From Byssochlamys sp. IMV 00236 (lineage: Eukaryota > Ascomycota > Eurotiomycetes > Eurotiales > Thermoascaceae), in the NCBI GenBank assembly GCA_001931875.2, contig MSJH02000411.1, positions 1 to 20,829 of the forward strand: a stretch of DNA of 20,829 nucleotides, in the 5' to 3' direction. Shown piece by piece: positions 1 to 8,036 of the stretch (position 1 is the stretch's first letter; each line of letters begins with the position of its first letter). A model generated the notes under the pieces. The model was given only the letters and a program-made list of their open reading frames with translations. It ran no database searches and was not told where the DNA came from. A program made the position numbers and the translations under genes.

Positions 1-170
1 CAATGAAAAAGAGAAAGAAAAAAAAAAAAAAAAAGAAAAGAGGCAAGCTACAGTCTGCTTTTATTTCATGTTACACTATTTTTCCACAGACAATTGGCCA
101 AGTCAAAAAAGGCAACAAGGGATGCTGTCAAGTAGAGTGCTCTTCATTCTCTTTTTTTTCGTTGCCTAAA

Positions 171-1756
171 TTAGCATTCAATTGTTTTTCGCATAGTGTC
201 CAGTAAAATATCAGCATGATGTCTTTGAAAGGTCAACATAGGTCTCAATCGCACCGTCTTTTCACCACATCCACCCATATTAACACCTCGCTGTCTCATC
301 TCTGTCAGAAAAGCATCTCTGCCGTCCATATCAAATGCTATAAACGATCCCTGACCGCGCACATTTTCAACTTTGGGAATTTTCTTGAGATGGTCCTGTA
401 AGTATTGACCTACTTCCTTGACGTTATCTAGCAGATTGTTGTTCTTTATTTCCTGAACAATTTTAGCGGCTTGCATCGCACGGACAGGATCCCCCATCCA
501 TGTGTTATACAGTCTATAAGGTTGGCCTGGACGAAGACGTGGGTGCATGTAGAAACCGGCTGCTTGAAACTTTTTGGAAAATGTGACAATATCAGGAGGC
601 GTAGGTAAATGCCATGCCTCATGGGCCCAGAATGTGCCTGTGGCTCCCACGCCGGTTTGAACCTCGTCTACAATAAAGAGAGCATCATGTTTCTTGCAAA
701 GAGCCTGCAGTTGTCTGAAAAATTCAGGAGAAGCTAAGGATCTACAAGTCAGTTTGTGCTTCTTTCTCTTTTTTATGTAGGACCCTACCATGATTATCGC
801 CACCTTCGGACTGAACAGGCTCTATTATGACACCAGCCACCTTTCCTTCACCCATTATCGTGTCAGCTACTTCCAATGCCTCTTTTTCAACCCGCCTATT
901 ATACTCCTCATGCTCGTCCAAGGGATACTTTAGCTTTGGAAAAGGCGCCTTGGGCCAATTGAATGCAGGAATATCAACTTTATGGATAGCCTTGCTTGCA
1001 GTAGTAGACAAGGAACCCAAGAGACGACCATGAAATGCTTGCTGGAAACTCAGGATGACCATATCATCAGGAGAGCCAGGTGCTTGATTCTTCATGCATG
1101 ATTCCAACTCCTGCACGCTAAAATCAGCTTGACCTCTTTTCTTTGCTGCCTTATACATGAATGCTGTCTTGAACGCATTTTCATTTGCACACGACCCACA
1201 CATGACTGTAAACACGTTCGACATACCCTTTGGAGCAACCGAGATGAAAGCGCTTTTAACCGAATCGATCCAATCGACATTTGGACTGACACCTAAAGCT
1301 GGTCTAAACACGCAAATCATTAGTTCATGCAGAACATTAAGGAGGGGTAATTAGCATCTTACCTGTTTGCAATAGCAGTTTGGAATTGAGGCTCCTGAGA
1401 CAGTTCAAGGAATGTGGGATGGTTATAACCAAGAGGGATTGAAGCGATCTGGGCAAACACGTCAAGCAACACATTTCCATCAGCATCTGCAATATAGTTT
1501 CCCTTTGACTTTGCGTAATCTAAAAAATATTATAAACACTATAACTTTTTATGTATAACTGTCTACCTGCTATAAAGAAGATAGATCGCGTGTCTTGATA
1601 TTGATTCAATTGAGACATGATCTCTTTTGATCTTGGACCAGGAATAGATGTTTTGATCGTAGGCTGACTTGGTTCATCAGGAAAGTAACGAGTCGTGGTA
1701 GCGAGATATCGAACGCGCTTTTTGAGACAAGCTGAGGCAGAACGTAATGTAAGCAT
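171..1756 (-). CDS. 4-aminobutyrate aminotransferase (GABA transaminase), 4 exons
   Basis: PLP-dependent enzyme that moves the amino group of GABA to 2-oxoglutarate, giving succinate semialdehyde and glutamate (GABA shunt). Exons on the minus strand: 1756-1567, 1519-1363, 1303-789 and 733-171. All joins are phase-consistent with GT-AG introns and give 474 aa, normal for the family. Residues 1-25 are rich in Arg, Ser and Thr with no acidic residue, suggesting a mitochondrial presequence (inference; yeast Uga1 is cytosolic). Visible motifs: NRPALGVSP near 115-123; CGSCANENAFK with Cys151 and Cys154; DEVQTG at 310-315 (PLP-binding Asp310); and TFSKKFQAAGFY, whose Lys341/342 pair contains the PLP Schiff-base lysine. 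In pig GABA-T the equivalent Cys-x-x-Cys binds an iron-sulphur cluster. A poly(A)-like AATAAA lies downstream (reverse complement at 60-65). The start is the first ATG of an exon that reads straight into the conserved N-terminal region. Confidence 0.95.
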
Positions 1757-1871
1757 GTATATAAAACAAAAAAAGGGGAGAAAATAGAAGCAAAAGAAAA
1801 TATGGGTATTTATATATCAACCGTATAATCTACGTGGGAACAGTTTCCTTATACTGCAATTTTGTTTGTCA

Positions 1872-1881
1872 TGTTGACATA
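1872..1881. repeat. Putative target-site duplication, left copy
   Basis: The 10-mer tgttgacata is repeated exactly and in the same orientation at 5805-5814 on the other side of the element. The match extends to 12 bp (catgttgacata), but in the right copy the extra CA is the last two bases of the terminal repeat, so 10 bp is the supported length. Confidence 0.7.
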
Positions 1882-1890
1882 CAGTGGAGC

Positions 1891-1977
1891 TGGGAAATAT
1901 TGATTAATATAGAAATTTGAATGGTGATTATAAAAAAATAATTTAGGCCATACTCAAAAAAGTATTGGTGGAAGACC
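1891..1977. repeat. Left terminal inverted repeat (Fanzor 3' end), 87 bp
   Basis: Starts TGGGAAATATTGATT and ends GGTGGAAGACC. It matches the reverse complement of 5718-5804 over 87 bp with 5 mismatches and no gaps. Inside 1977 the two ends diverge. On the Fanzor-coding strand it is the 3' end of the element, where TnpB/Fanzor guide RNAs normally end. Internal hairpin potential: atact / agtat around a run of A (1948-1968). Confidence 0.93.
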
Positions 1978-2088
1978 AAAAAACAATTGGCTCACCAATA
2001 TTTTCAAGTAAGCTCAAAGCAATATTTACCTGCATAAAATAGCGAAAGCGATAACTAACGCGGATAATTATATTGTTTGTTGTTATTA
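1891..2088 (-). ncRNA. Candidate Fanzor guide RNA (omega-RNA) scaffold region
   Basis: This is the 198-bp non-coding stretch between the Fanzor stop codon and the 3' end of the element. In TnpB/Fanzor loci the scaffold RNA typically comes from this place and its guide runs on into the flanking DNA. Structure seen: on the minus strand the 10-base arms at 2002-1993 and 1970-1961 can pair (one mismatch), with a nested CCAA/TTGG pair inside, and a second competing hairpin sits at 1948-1968. If the RNA ends at the TIR border, the guide would start at 1890 or 1881 and run towards the GABA-T gene. Position and hairpins are seen; the RNA itself is inferred. Confidence 0.45.
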
Positions 2089-4871
2089 TTATCGTGAGAA
2101 CAAAACAGGTCTCTTCCCGTTATTTCGAAGACTTGTCAATATCTTTCTGAAGTTAAGTGTTGCCACTAGATCTCGGTTCCATAACCTTCTTTTATCATTG
2201 TGTTCGTTCAGGCAACGTAAATTTTCACAACTACAAACAAATTTGTTATGTTATTACTACTTGACTAGGTTTTCAATTTAGTATTACATACCGGAGCAAA
2301 CCATGACACAAGACAGTAGGCATTTTTTCGCGTTTGTGTGGCCTTGGATTACGAATGGTCTTGAATTTTTCTAGACTTTTTTCGCAAACTGGACAAAAGC
2401 TGGAAGTACGAAACTCATCGATCAAATAAACCTTGAAGGCATTCTTTTGTAGCATCTTTAAAAGCCCCTTGTTTCTTATTGGTTCCTGGTACTTGACATT
2501 GGGGGCAGACCAATTTCCAACGATCAATATGGAGTCTTGCCCAAATTTTTGCTTGAGTTTTTTTACCAAAGCCAGGTCATCTTGGTCATAGAATACCTTT
2601 GACGAAAACTTCATCTTTCGAAACGGTAAAACTTGCAATTGTCCTAACAGCTCACTTGCTTGTTGTTTCAAGTCCTCTTGTTCGCCTCTAGATAGTACCG
2701 TTATAATGCGAAGTAGTTTAGTTTTGTCACTTTGACTTAGTCGTACTGATAAGTGCTTCTGCTGTAAAATAAGTTCCAGGTAACCAGCGTAAATAACAAG
2801 CCTAGTAGTTTCATTGGGTTCCCTTTCGGGTTGAGGAAAATACCCTCGAATTCTTGTGACGAATAAGCTTCCAAAGTACAGATCAGCTTTGTTTTTGACT
2901 TGGAATTCGAAATAACGATTGTGAAAATAGGTTTGCTTTGTTTGCCGAGTTTCGTTCCCGTAATATGGACCAAGCACTTTTTCCGCCAAAGCTCTTGCCT
3001 TGATATACTCTTCGTATTTTTCTAAATTGACGGTAAACGATTTGGTCTTTGATAAATTTTCTTCTGACGATTGGACAGAAGCAGGCTTGGTTTTTTTGTT
3101 AAGAATTCTGTAATGTCTTGCAAGCTTTGTTCTTGTCGGCTTTGTATATGTAGCGACCTGATTTCTCTTTGAGGTGCTAGTTTCCTTCATCATGTAAAGC
3201 AAATCTCTTCTACCTGGGTCTATTAGAACGCATTTGCCCTGGGTTTTCGCCAGCTCTGCAGGTGTCAAACTTTCAATATAATTTGGAGTATCATCGTCTG
3301 GCCCGTCATTCTTGTTCTTTGCATTCTTCTTGGTCTTTGTCTTGTTTTCGGTCTTTGGGAGTGCTATCTTCCTGTTTGTAGCAGTATTTTGTTTAATGAC
3401 TGACATACCAATACCATCACTTTCAATTGTTCCTTGGAATTTTAACGACTTGTTTTCATCCTGATCTTTAAAGGCCTTCTTGTTCAGATTCACTACCTCC
3501 CTCCAGATTTGAGATTTGTTTTCCGTCTTGAGTTCTGTCTTATTCTTTAAGATATGGTGGTTGACAATCTTTGAATCTAAGGTCATATAGCAAGGGATAA
3601 AAGTGGTTCGCAATGGAAAGCAGACAAATTGATGCAACTTCTCTGAAACAAACAGTTCGGATATCTTCATAAAAGCTTTGTAATGAAATTCTGGATTCGC
3701 TTTCACGTCATAATATATGGAATCCTTCTTGAAATCGTAAGTATCTGGGTAACATTGTAAGATAGCTTTGATTTTTGCTTTTGTATAATCGCTCAAGATT
3801 TCCGTTTCTGGCATCACTTTCTTCTCAACAGCACTTTTGACTTGATTACATGGGTCGTACACTTTTTTTCGCAATATTTTACTGATGGCTTCTTTACTTG
3901 ACTTCTTCTTCTTTAGCTCTTCACTCAAATCTTCAGCTAGCTTCTTTTTCTCACAAAGCTTGTTTAGAATCGTCCTTAATCTGTTACCAAAATGGGCTTT
4001 GATATTGTTAAAGTAGGCAGTTTGTATCTTTGTACATTCATATAAGGCTATCTGTTGAGCATACAACAGACTAATAGGTGTATAATTTGCACTTTTACAA
4101 TATGATTCTTTATGTTGTGAAATTATCATTCTGTAATTTGACGTTTTATCTTGAAGCTTTCCAGGTTGACTTTTTCTAGCAATCAGGCTCAAAAAAACCT
4201 CCACGAAAAAATCCTTTCTGATATATTTGTCCAATTCAAATTTAAGATCTTTTTTCAACTCTTGTAGAAATATGTACTTGGAGAAAGTGAATGTGTGGGT
4301 CACTATCGTGTTGGTAGCATCAACTAGTTCGTACAAAGCTCTTCTGTAAATTGGATTCCATACCGATTTCACAGTTGCTTTTACTGTAACCACCCTCTTT
4401 GTTGTTTCATTTTTTTCGAGGGAAGAAGAGCCAGACACACCAGCAAAGGAGGAACCAGACACACCAGCAAAGGAGGAACCAGACACATCAGCAGAGGAAG
4501 AGCCAGATACACCAGCAAAGGAAGAGCCAGACACACCAGCAGAGGTACCTTTAAGCCGCTTTAGAGCTTCTTTATGTGGACTATTCTCTCTACCTATTAT
4601 GAATATAACGCATTAAACAAGCTGCTTTACAGTGTCAAGTTCGCCAATCTGACTTACTTCTTCTTTTTCTAAACTTGATAGCTGGCTGAAAGTCGTCATC
4701 AGAGTTGTCGTCAACATATGGTTCTATTTTGTGTTCATTGGAATCTTGAGCCATTGAATCATATATAGATATATAGCACCTACAGTCCTTACCTTTAGCA
4801 GTCTCTTGGTCTTGTTTTGAAGAGTTTGAAGAGTCTCTTTGTTTCCCTTTATTTTTCTTGGTAGATTTCAT
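2089..4871 (-). CDS. Fanzor: eukaryotic TnpB-family RNA-guided nuclease, 3 exons, 885 aa
   Basis: Predicted RuvC-type nuclease guided by a transposon-encoded RNA (Fanzor1 family, acting in the nucleus; family knowledge). Exons on the minus strand: 4871-4658, 4593-2292 and 2230-2089. Introns of 64 and 61 bp (GTAAGT..TAG, GTATGT..TAG) join in frame. The ATG at 4871 is the first after an in-frame TAA. Residues 1-75 are polar, with basic NLS-like patches (MKSTKKNKGK; KFRKRRS). Residues about 90-129 are a Gly/Ser/Val repeat. Residues about 131-480 correspond to the WED/REC-like N-terminal region. RuvC-I Asp530 lies in VLIDPGRRD, RuvC-II Glu798 in LIDEFRTSS, zinc-finger cysteines at 805, 808, 840 and 845 (CPVC ... 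RCENLRC), and RuvC-III Asp859 in WNRDLVATLNF. A lysine-rich segment (489-500) precedes RuvC-I. The copy has no internal stop or frameshift. Without splicing the frame ends soon after CHGLLR and loses Asp859. Domain order and motifs make the family call firm; activity is inferred. Confidence 0.93.
4425..4544 (-). repeat. 24-bp tandem repeat (5 units) inside the Fanzor gene
   Basis: Five head-to-tail 24-bp units (4425, 4449, 4473, 4497, 4521; plus-strand core gagccagacacaccagcaaa) with a few substitutions. The unit length is a multiple of three, so copy number can change without shifting frame. On the minus strand each encodes a GVSGSSFA-like octapeptide, giving a flexible Gly/Ser linker between the basic N-terminus and the conserved Fanzor core. 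Confidence 0.93.
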
Positions 4872-5717
4872 GAGTAATTTAAGTGTAAATTAAGTGGATA
4901 AAGAGGGAAAAAAGATTGAAAAAAAATAAAAATACAAACCAGTTGATAACAGTTTTATTTTGACAACTTTATTCTGACTGTGCCCAAGCAAAATCTCTGT
5001 GTACTTGCATTTAAATGATTCAGTGTTTTCCACTTTATCTGTCATTGCTCCGGTATGATTAATTCTTTGCTAATATATCAATTTTAAATAAACTTCTGTC
5101 GCCCTTTCAGTGGTACGATACATGATCTTAGAAGATTGGTCAATTCAATTTATCGGATCTGTGTGTTTAAATCGAGTATGCATTGAATCGCACAACTGCT
5201 ATTAATCTCTCTTCTATATATACTCTCTAGTAGAAAAGCCAGAGAATGTGTATAACAGTTGTGATTTTATGCATATTAATTCTCTGATACATATACTCTA
5301 TGATCAGCAAAGCTAATTGATTTACTGTAACTCTTTTTCATTTGACACCCCTTTTTCGAAATCAACATAGTTCTGTGCAATATCAATTATAAACACTCAA
5401 TGTACAAACAAAACATGATTGGTTCATGAAATGAAGGATTCAGGCCTACCCTTTGATAAAGACCGTGTCCTGAGAAGAGGCTACAGATCGATGTATTCCC
5501 CTTCATACTTACTAAAGAAATAAACATAATTAAGAATTTCTAGGCTCTTGTAAGAAGGAGGATAAAGCTTGAGAATCTGATGGCTGAAAAACAATTATTC
5601 GAGAGAATCGCTGATGCTTGCCACAATATACTTGTTGAAGATCTTCCTCGATTTTGTAGCCACTTTTACTTGTCAGAAGCTCTCAAACAAACTTTTAAAA
5701 ATAACCAATCAAATTTC
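4872..5717. other. Non-coding 5' part of the Fanzor element
   Basis: About 846 bp between the Fanzor ATG and the right terminal repeat. I find no credible coding frame and no transposase trace. It presumably holds the Fanzor promoter and 5' leader. It contains an imperfect inverted repeat (about 5175-5202 against 5252-5276, sharing TATGCAT and ACAACTG cores) and a degenerate direct duplication of an attaat..ctct..atatactct block (about 5201-5231 and 5276-5310). Confidence 0.6.
5175..5276. repeat. Imperfect inverted repeat within the Fanzor element
   Basis: The left arm (5175-5202) and right arm (5252-5276) are inverted copies with small gaps; the best matched cores are tatgcat, aatc and acaactg. 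The spacer is 49 bp. It could form a cruciform or a leader hairpin, or be the trace of a small nested insertion; no function is assignable. Confidence 0.5.
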
Positions 5718-5804
5718 GGCCTTCCACCAATACTTTTTTGAGTAAGGCCCAAATTATTTTTTTATGATCATCATTCAAATTTCTATATTAATCAATATTT
5801 CCCA
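5718..5804. repeat. Right terminal inverted repeat (Fanzor 5' end), 87 bp
   Basis: Reverse complement partner of 1891-1977 (82 of 87 positions identical). It ends at CCCA and lacks a counterpart of the CAGTGGAGC that precedes the left repeat. Confidence 0.93.
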
Positions 5805-5814
5805 TGTTGACATA
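5805..5814. repeat. Putative target-site duplication, right copy
   Basis: Direct copy of tgttgacata (1872-1881), immediately outside the CCCA end of the right terminal inverted repeat. On the Fanzor-coding (minus) strand it is the sequence just 5' of the element, where a target-adjacent motif would lie in TnpB-type systems (inference). Confidence 0.7.
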
Positions 5815-6183
5815 TCATCAAATAGTGTGTGGTAAAATTTATCAATCGTTAAAGATAAGATTTTTAACCTAAATTGGAACAGGCAGAGGTTATTTTTGAG
5901 TAACGTGAAATTAAGGATACTTTCGCAAATTCCCGTCTTTTAAGACCCTCTTCTATCGATAACAAGTATTAAAGGTCACTGATTGCATAACTCTCAAGGA
6001 CGAATACATAACCCATAAAAAGGAGCTACTGAAGATTGTGACTTGGCTGTATCAAAAAGAAAAGCCCTCGCAAAAAGGAGGAAGCGGGTCAAACATGAGA
6101 AATAAGACAAGAAGCATTTACAGTCATTACTTCTAACAAACCATAATGTAAATCATTTGTTATTTCAAAGTTTAATAGAGCTT

Positions 6184-6735
6184 TTATTGAAGAGACTGTT
6201 TCGCTAAATGTAGTTCATAAGCCAACTGTTTGATTTCTTGCTCTTTTAAATTAAGTTTATATCTAAGCTCTTCACATTCATTTCTTTTAAAGTTTAACTT
6301 TTCAAATAATTTTGACTCTTCAACTTCCATAGATTCAATCTCGTTCAAGAGTATTTGTATTTTATGCTCATAATACAGTTGATTTGTTGATAGCAATGAC
6401 CTTCTTTTTGTATCGCCCTTTGACAGCAACTTGAGCTTTCTTTCTAACGCTTGCTTCTCTTTGTTTGTCTGAAGCAGTTCATATTCTACAATTTGCTTGG
6501 CTTGTCTCCATGATTCAAATCTGTCTCTTTCAACCATCAACTGTTGCTTTAGTCTGATATTCTCTTGATGAACTAGTGACATATATTCCATTTCTGGGCT
6601 TGTGTCAACACCACTATCATCACTATCATCCTCATCTCTAGGACGATGCATGACTATTGCCCCATTGGCTTTCATCGTAGGCTGAAATGCTCTTGCGCTA
6701 TGTTTACCATTTGTAAAAATATGATCCAACTTCAT
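6184..6735 (-). CDS. Hypothetical coiled-coil protein, 183 aa
   Basis: Intronless minus-strand frame. The ATG at 6735 (MKLDHIFTNGK) is preferred over one 48 bp upstream because the upstream residues (YKRGTPLYFFFYFP) look like translated leader over a pyrimidine-rich stretch. Residues about 45-60 are strongly acidic with Ser (RDEDDSDDSGVDTSPE), a possible casein-kinase-type phosphorylation region. From about residue 62 to the end it is a Glu/Lys/Gln/Leu-rich heptad-like helix without proline, typical of a coiled coil. An AATAAA signal overlaps the stop codon (CAATAAAAG). I do not recognise the family; a cytoskeletal or scaffold role is possible but unsupported. Long uninterrupted coding sequence with biased composition argues that it is real. 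Confidence 0.7.
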   Translation of the reverse strand: MKLDHIFTNGKHSARAFQPTMKANGAIVMHRPRDEDDSDDSGVDTSPEMEYMSLVHQENIRLKQQLMVERDRFESWRQAKQIVEYELLQTNKEKQALERKLKLLSKGDTKRRSLLSTNQLYYEHKIQILLNEIESMEVEESKLFEKLNFKRNECEELRYKLNLKEQEIKQLAYELHLAKQSLQ

Positions 6736-6783
6736 TGAAGGAAAATAAAAGAAAAAGTAAAGTGGTGTACCTCTTTTATACAA

Positions 6784-7129
6784 ACGTCATATATCACACA
6801 AGAAACATGGTGATCGACTATTAAACCTGTTCTTTCTCCTTTAGTGTCAACTAATTTTCTTCTCCCTTTTTGTGCACCCACGTAAATTAAACAGTGATAC
6901 GAAATATCCTGCATAAATAAGACCAAGCATCACTATTAAGTTCACATTCAAGTTTATTTGTGATATCCTGTAAAGAACCTACTTTACTAGTTATTGGTTA
7001 GACAAACTTTTACAAATGCAAAGGTGAATACAACACCTCTAGCGGATGAACAAGGTACTTTCAACGAAAATCGGTCCGAACACAAGGCTGATACAGTCAA
7101 GCCTATGGAATTTGGTGTTTTCTCAAAAA
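6784..7129. other. Intergenic / possible LINE-flanking DNA without recognisable gene
   Basis: No coding frame with family resemblance. A 72-codon frame starting at 6994 runs into the LINE remnant and its last third overlaps the QGSxLSP region in a shifted frame, so its start may be further decayed LINE sequence. Confidence 0.4.
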
Positions 7130-7907
7130 TAATTGGCCTCTTCAGGGATCAATGCTCTCCCTATATCTCTACTCAGCTTATAAGCCAGTTCCCAGAACTT
7201 TTGCGTCCATAAGTGTCCACGATGGATAAATCCCCAGATGAGACCATATTTCTATTGCTTACTATATGCGGATCACGTGGCACTCATGTCTGATAAGAAA
7301 ATTATGGTTCATCTATCCAATGTGTGTGAGTAACATGGCCTAGAGACAGACTATAAGTGGAATACTGTGAAATGCGTTATTCTGGATAACCAACATCAGG
7401 TCATCGACTACAAGCTTTACAGCCAGGTTTTACTCCGTCAAAGTTCTTTTGTTTATCTAGGGGATCCCATTCAAACCTGGAAGTTTTCTGGATCCTGAAC
7501 CATTAGTAAACCGCGACTATACAAAATCCCTTGACACCATGAGTATTATCATGTCGATTGGGCTGAGCCCTACTGGTTTCTCAAAACTTCTATCCTCTAA
7601 GTTCTATACTCAAATTATTTGCACACAGATGGAGTATGGATTAGCCAAAAGTTTGCTCTCCTATCCTCAGCTAAAATGACTTTAGGATATCCAAAATATG
7701 TGTATGCTGATGATTTATGGCACACACAAACATTCCTCTACCAAGATGATGTTACATTTGGCGGATCTCCTAATTACGTTCGAAAGAGTACAGATTCTTC
7801 AGGCTTCCCTTAATATAGAGTGTGAATTATTCTATGTATTGATTGAAAATAATCTGCAGATGAGTCTTCGAAAAATTCTACTTGCTTTAGAAACCTTGAT
7901 TAGATAA
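7130..7907 (+). pseudogene. Decayed LINE (non-LTR retrotransposon) reverse transcriptase
   Basis: Translating across frames gives the order of a LINE reverse transcriptase C-terminal half. QGSMLSLYLYSA near 7143 matches the QGSxLSP motif. LLYADHVALMSDK near 7262 is the YADD active site, with the second Asp changed to His. Then come WNTVKCVILDNQ, FVYLG, IPFKPGSFLDPE, an ICTQMEYGLAKS segment and an IQNMCMLMIYGTHKHSSTK tail. At least two frame changes and several stops (for example after NVCE and in YPQLK) break it. No endonuclease domain, 5' end or poly(A) tail is recognisable. The active-site change and frameshifts make it non-functional. Confidence 0.75.
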
Positions 7908-8036
7908 AAATATGGTGAAAATTTAGCAAACATTGTACCAAACATAAGGATGTCTAGTTTATAAAAAGAGATTTGATCTGCATTCAAAAAATATCAACTA
8001 TGGATTCCAGACTTTTATTAGTATACTGAGCAAAGG

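Larger units (their letters stand above)
1882..5804 (-). mobile_element. Fanzor-carrying DNA transposon with 87-bp terminal inverted repeats
   Basis: The element is bounded by long inverted repeats (1891-1977 and 5718-5804). It is flanked by the identical 10-mer tgttgacata at 1872-1881 and 5805-5814. The left repeat abuts CAGTGGAGC followed by TGGG; the right copy abuts CCCA directly. The simplest reading is a 10-bp target-site duplication around an element whose right end has lost the outermost 9 bp. The only gene is the Fanzor; no DDE transposase or other recombinase is recognisable, so the element is probably mobilised in trans. The repeat length and duplication size suggest a Mutator-like element (CAGTGG termini also occur in hAT elements), but the superfamily is unresolved. 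Five mismatches in 87 bp between the repeats suggest a fairly young insertion. The coding strand of the cargo is minus. Confidence 0.85.

Noticed and set aside
3..206. Lysine-rich open frame at the left edge
   Set aside because: Produced by an A-rich run, antisense to the GABA-T 3' UTR.
1880..1884. Tc1/mariner-type TA insertion (TA followed by CAGTG at the left end)
   Set aside because: The right end has no matching CACTG-TA, whereas an exact 10-bp direct repeat abuts both ends, which a 2-bp TA duplication does not explain.
2273..4534. Reading the Fanzor as a truncated, dead copy ending after CHGLLR
   Set aside because: A GTATGT donor at 2291 and a TAG acceptor at 2231 join in phase to a 142-nt exon that supplies RCENLRC and WNRDLVATLNF, so the apparent truncation is an intron.
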